Shown piece by piece: positions 7,162 to 7,984 of a stretch of DNA of 7,984 bases (position 1 is its first letter; the number at the start of each line of letters is the position of its first letter). Both the position numbers and the translations under genes were made by a program. The DNA comes from Terriglobales bacterium (GTDB lineage Bacteria > Acidobacteriota > Terriglobia > Terriglobales > Acidobacteriaceae), in assembly GCA_015655365.1 (NCBI GenBank), contig JAATFE010000229.1, forward strand, positions 1 to 7,984, in the 5' to 3' direction. Under the pieces are notes generated by a model. It was not told the DNA's origin, made no database searches, and saw only the letters and a list, made by a program, of their open reading frames with translations.

Positions 7162-7178
7162 GGCTTTCTCAGAAAGCC
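7162..7178 (-). promoter_or_regulatory. Perfect hairpin in the leader of the lipoprotein gene, abutting its RBS
   Basis: GGCTTTCTCAGAAAGCC is a perfect inverted repeat: a 7-bp stem with a 3-base loop, or 8 bp around one base. In the minus-strand transcript it lies directly before GAGGAGG (7161-7155), the lipoprotein RBS. No long T-run follows on either strand, so it is not a typical terminator. It could modulate translation, stabilise the mRNA, or be a dyad protein site. Confidence 0.45.
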
Positions 7179-7208
7179 TTATCTTGGGTATCCGAATCAG
7201 GCAAGGCG

Positions 7209-7224
7209 GGCACTTGGAGCGCCA
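7209..7224 (-). promoter_or_regulatory. Possible sigma-54 (-24/-12) promoter for the lipoprotein gene
   Basis: Read on the minus strand the site is TGGCGCTCCAAGTGCC, with GG and GC separated by the required 10 bases and good TGGC and TGC cores; A at position five, G at seven and the first T of TTGC are missing. The predicted start near 7198 gives a ~51-base leader that includes the hairpin. A weak sigma-70 alternative (TTGCCT, 17 bases, TAAGGC) overlaps this region, so the call is tentative. Confidence 0.3.
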
Positions 7225-7486
7225 TTTGGAGTTTCCTGGGTGCAGGATGCAACCAATCCGAGGTAACGACACGGCCAAGCAGCGATTGACTCGCTCTTCT
7301 TTTGGCCGCCAAGAGCCTGTTCAACATTAAGATGCAAGACTCCACCGGGGGGCCTCATTTAAAATTGCTGTTTTCAGAACGGCGCTGAACAATCGCTGTT
7401 AACTGCCGATGAATGCAGTACCGGCAAGGTTAGAGCGCGATGAGAGGCGCTCAGCGGATGCGGCGCATAGGGTGCGGAGGCCAGGA

Positions 7487-7984
7487 ATGAAAAGCCAGTT
7501 CCATGTGGATCGTGGCACTTGTTCAACGGCGCAGGAAAACTATGATGCCGCACCGGCGCGCGAAATCGACCGGCCGCAGACCTGGAGTTTCGTCGGCGAT
7601 TTTCAGGGCATGGCGGGAGACGGCGCCGAGCCCGACGCCCAGTTCTTTGTGGAAACCTGGACCCTTGGCGCAGCAGCCGCGGTGGAGAACTTCAAGCAGC
7701 GGCGGCAGGAACTGGCGGAGGTCGAGCGTCCCAGCGCGACATTGCACGACGTGGACGATACCGCAACATTTACTTTTGTCGAAGAGAGCGCGGTGTATGT
7801 GGATTTCATCTCTTCGTTCCGAGCCCCCTCGGGACGCTGCAACGGCGACTCGCGCAAGCCTGTCGAGGAACCTTGCGCGCAGGCGCAGCCAGCGGCACAG
7901 GAGGAAGGCTTTTTTGCCGGGGAGGTTCTCTATCCCCTGACCCCGCAGAGCGCGTGCCGGCTGCTGGGTGTAGCCGCAGGCAGC
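7487..7984 (+). CDS. Unrecognised protein, N-terminal 166 residues (runs off window)
   Basis: An open frame from an ATG at 7487 runs without a stop to the window end. GGAGG at 7476-7480 lies 6 bases upstream and G/C-rich third positions support real coding. The product begins MKSQFHVDRGTC and is acidic, with WSFVGDFQGMAGDG (about 32-45), a predicted helix AAAAVENFKQRRQELAEVER (about 62-81), and a strand-like segment DDTATFTFVEESAVYVDFISSF (about 88-109), then a Cys-containing, Gln/Glu/Ala-rich stretch before LYPLTPQSACRLLGV. It has four cysteines. No signal peptide, membrane helix or known catalytic motif is visible. I do not recognise the family. It diverges from the lipoprotein gene; the rest of the protein is needed before any function can be proposed. 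Confidence 0.7.
   Translation, partial: MKSQFHVDRGTCSTAQENYDAAPAREIDRPQTWSFVGDFQGMAGDGAEPDAQFFVETWTLGAAAAVENFKQRRQELAEVERPSATLHDVDDTATFTFVEESAVYVDFISSFRAPSGRCNGDSRKPVEEPCAQAQPAAQEEGFFAGEVLYPLTPQSACRLLGVAAGS

Larger units (their letters stand above)
7148..7486. other. Divergent intergenic region between the lipoprotein and the last gene
   Basis: 339 bases without a supportable gene. Besides the hairpin and -24/-12 match near the lipoprotein, the part facing the rightward gene contains TTCAG/CTGAA (7373-7377 and 7385-7389) and AACA/TGTT (7388-7391 and 7397-7400) inverted pairs. A TAAAAT at 7360-7365 resembles a -10 box but has no matching -35. No promoter for the rightward gene can be named with confidence. 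Confidence 0.45.

Noticed and set aside
7413..7428. GG-N10-GC spacing (CGGCAAGGTTAGAGCG) upstream of the last gene as a third sigma-54 promoter
   Set aside because: The -12 half is AGC rather than TTGC and the leading T is missing; too weak to distinguish from chance.
7503..7940. Plus-strand open frame of 145 codons near the right edge
   Set aside because: It is out of frame with the better supported ATG at 7487, has no RBS, and its product is Arg/Ser-rich as expected for a shifted frame.

Overview
The window looks like chromosomal DNA from a GC-rich Gram-negative bacterium, most likely an acidobacterium (Terriglobia/Acidobacteriaceae type). This is inferred from three things: high G/C at third codon positions, a membrane PDZ–multi-TM–GAF–PAS histidine kinase paired with a sigma-54-type regulator, and a Ser/Thr-rich glycine-zipper lipoprotein. 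No ribosomal or other phylogenetic marker is present, so the placement is tentative. There is no sign of phage, transposon, CRISPR array, tRNA or rRNA.

Layout: (1) 1-155, minus strand: the 5' end of an ECF sigma factor gene, cut by the window edge. (2) 409-1113, plus strand: a complete L-ribulose-5-phosphate 4-epimerase (araD) with a good housekeeping promoter and ribosome binding site; it diverges from the sigma factor gene and has no other arabinose gene visible beside it. (3) 1114-1495: about 380 bases with no convincing gene. (4) 1544-6077, plus strand: a two-gene signalling operon. A 1031-residue membrane histidine kinase overlaps by 8 bases a 481-residue NtrC-type response regulator (REC, AAA+, Fis-type HTH). 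A good -24/-12 (sigma-54) promoter match lies just upstream of the kinase start. (5) 6305-7147, minus strand, convergent with the operon: a lipoprotein with a low-complexity linker, a predicted beta-rich domain and a glycine zipper. (6) 7148-7486: a divergent intergenic region with a perfect hairpin just upstream of the lipoprotein RBS and a second, weaker -24/-12 match. (7) 7487-7984, plus strand: the start of an unrecognised protein that runs off the window.

The kinase probably senses an envelope signal through its periplasmic PDZ-like domain and/or its membrane bundle, and passes phosphate from His816 to Asp74 of the regulator. The regulator would then activate sigma-54 promoters, plausibly including its own operon and perhaps the neighbouring lipoprotein gene. 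The most unusual observations are four tandem ~22-residue units inside the PDZ-like domain of the kinase, and a GAFTSA loop in the regulator where sigma-54 activators normally have GAFTGA. The window does not show a clearly new multi-gene system. It does show an unusual variant of a sensor/regulator pair with testable promoters.
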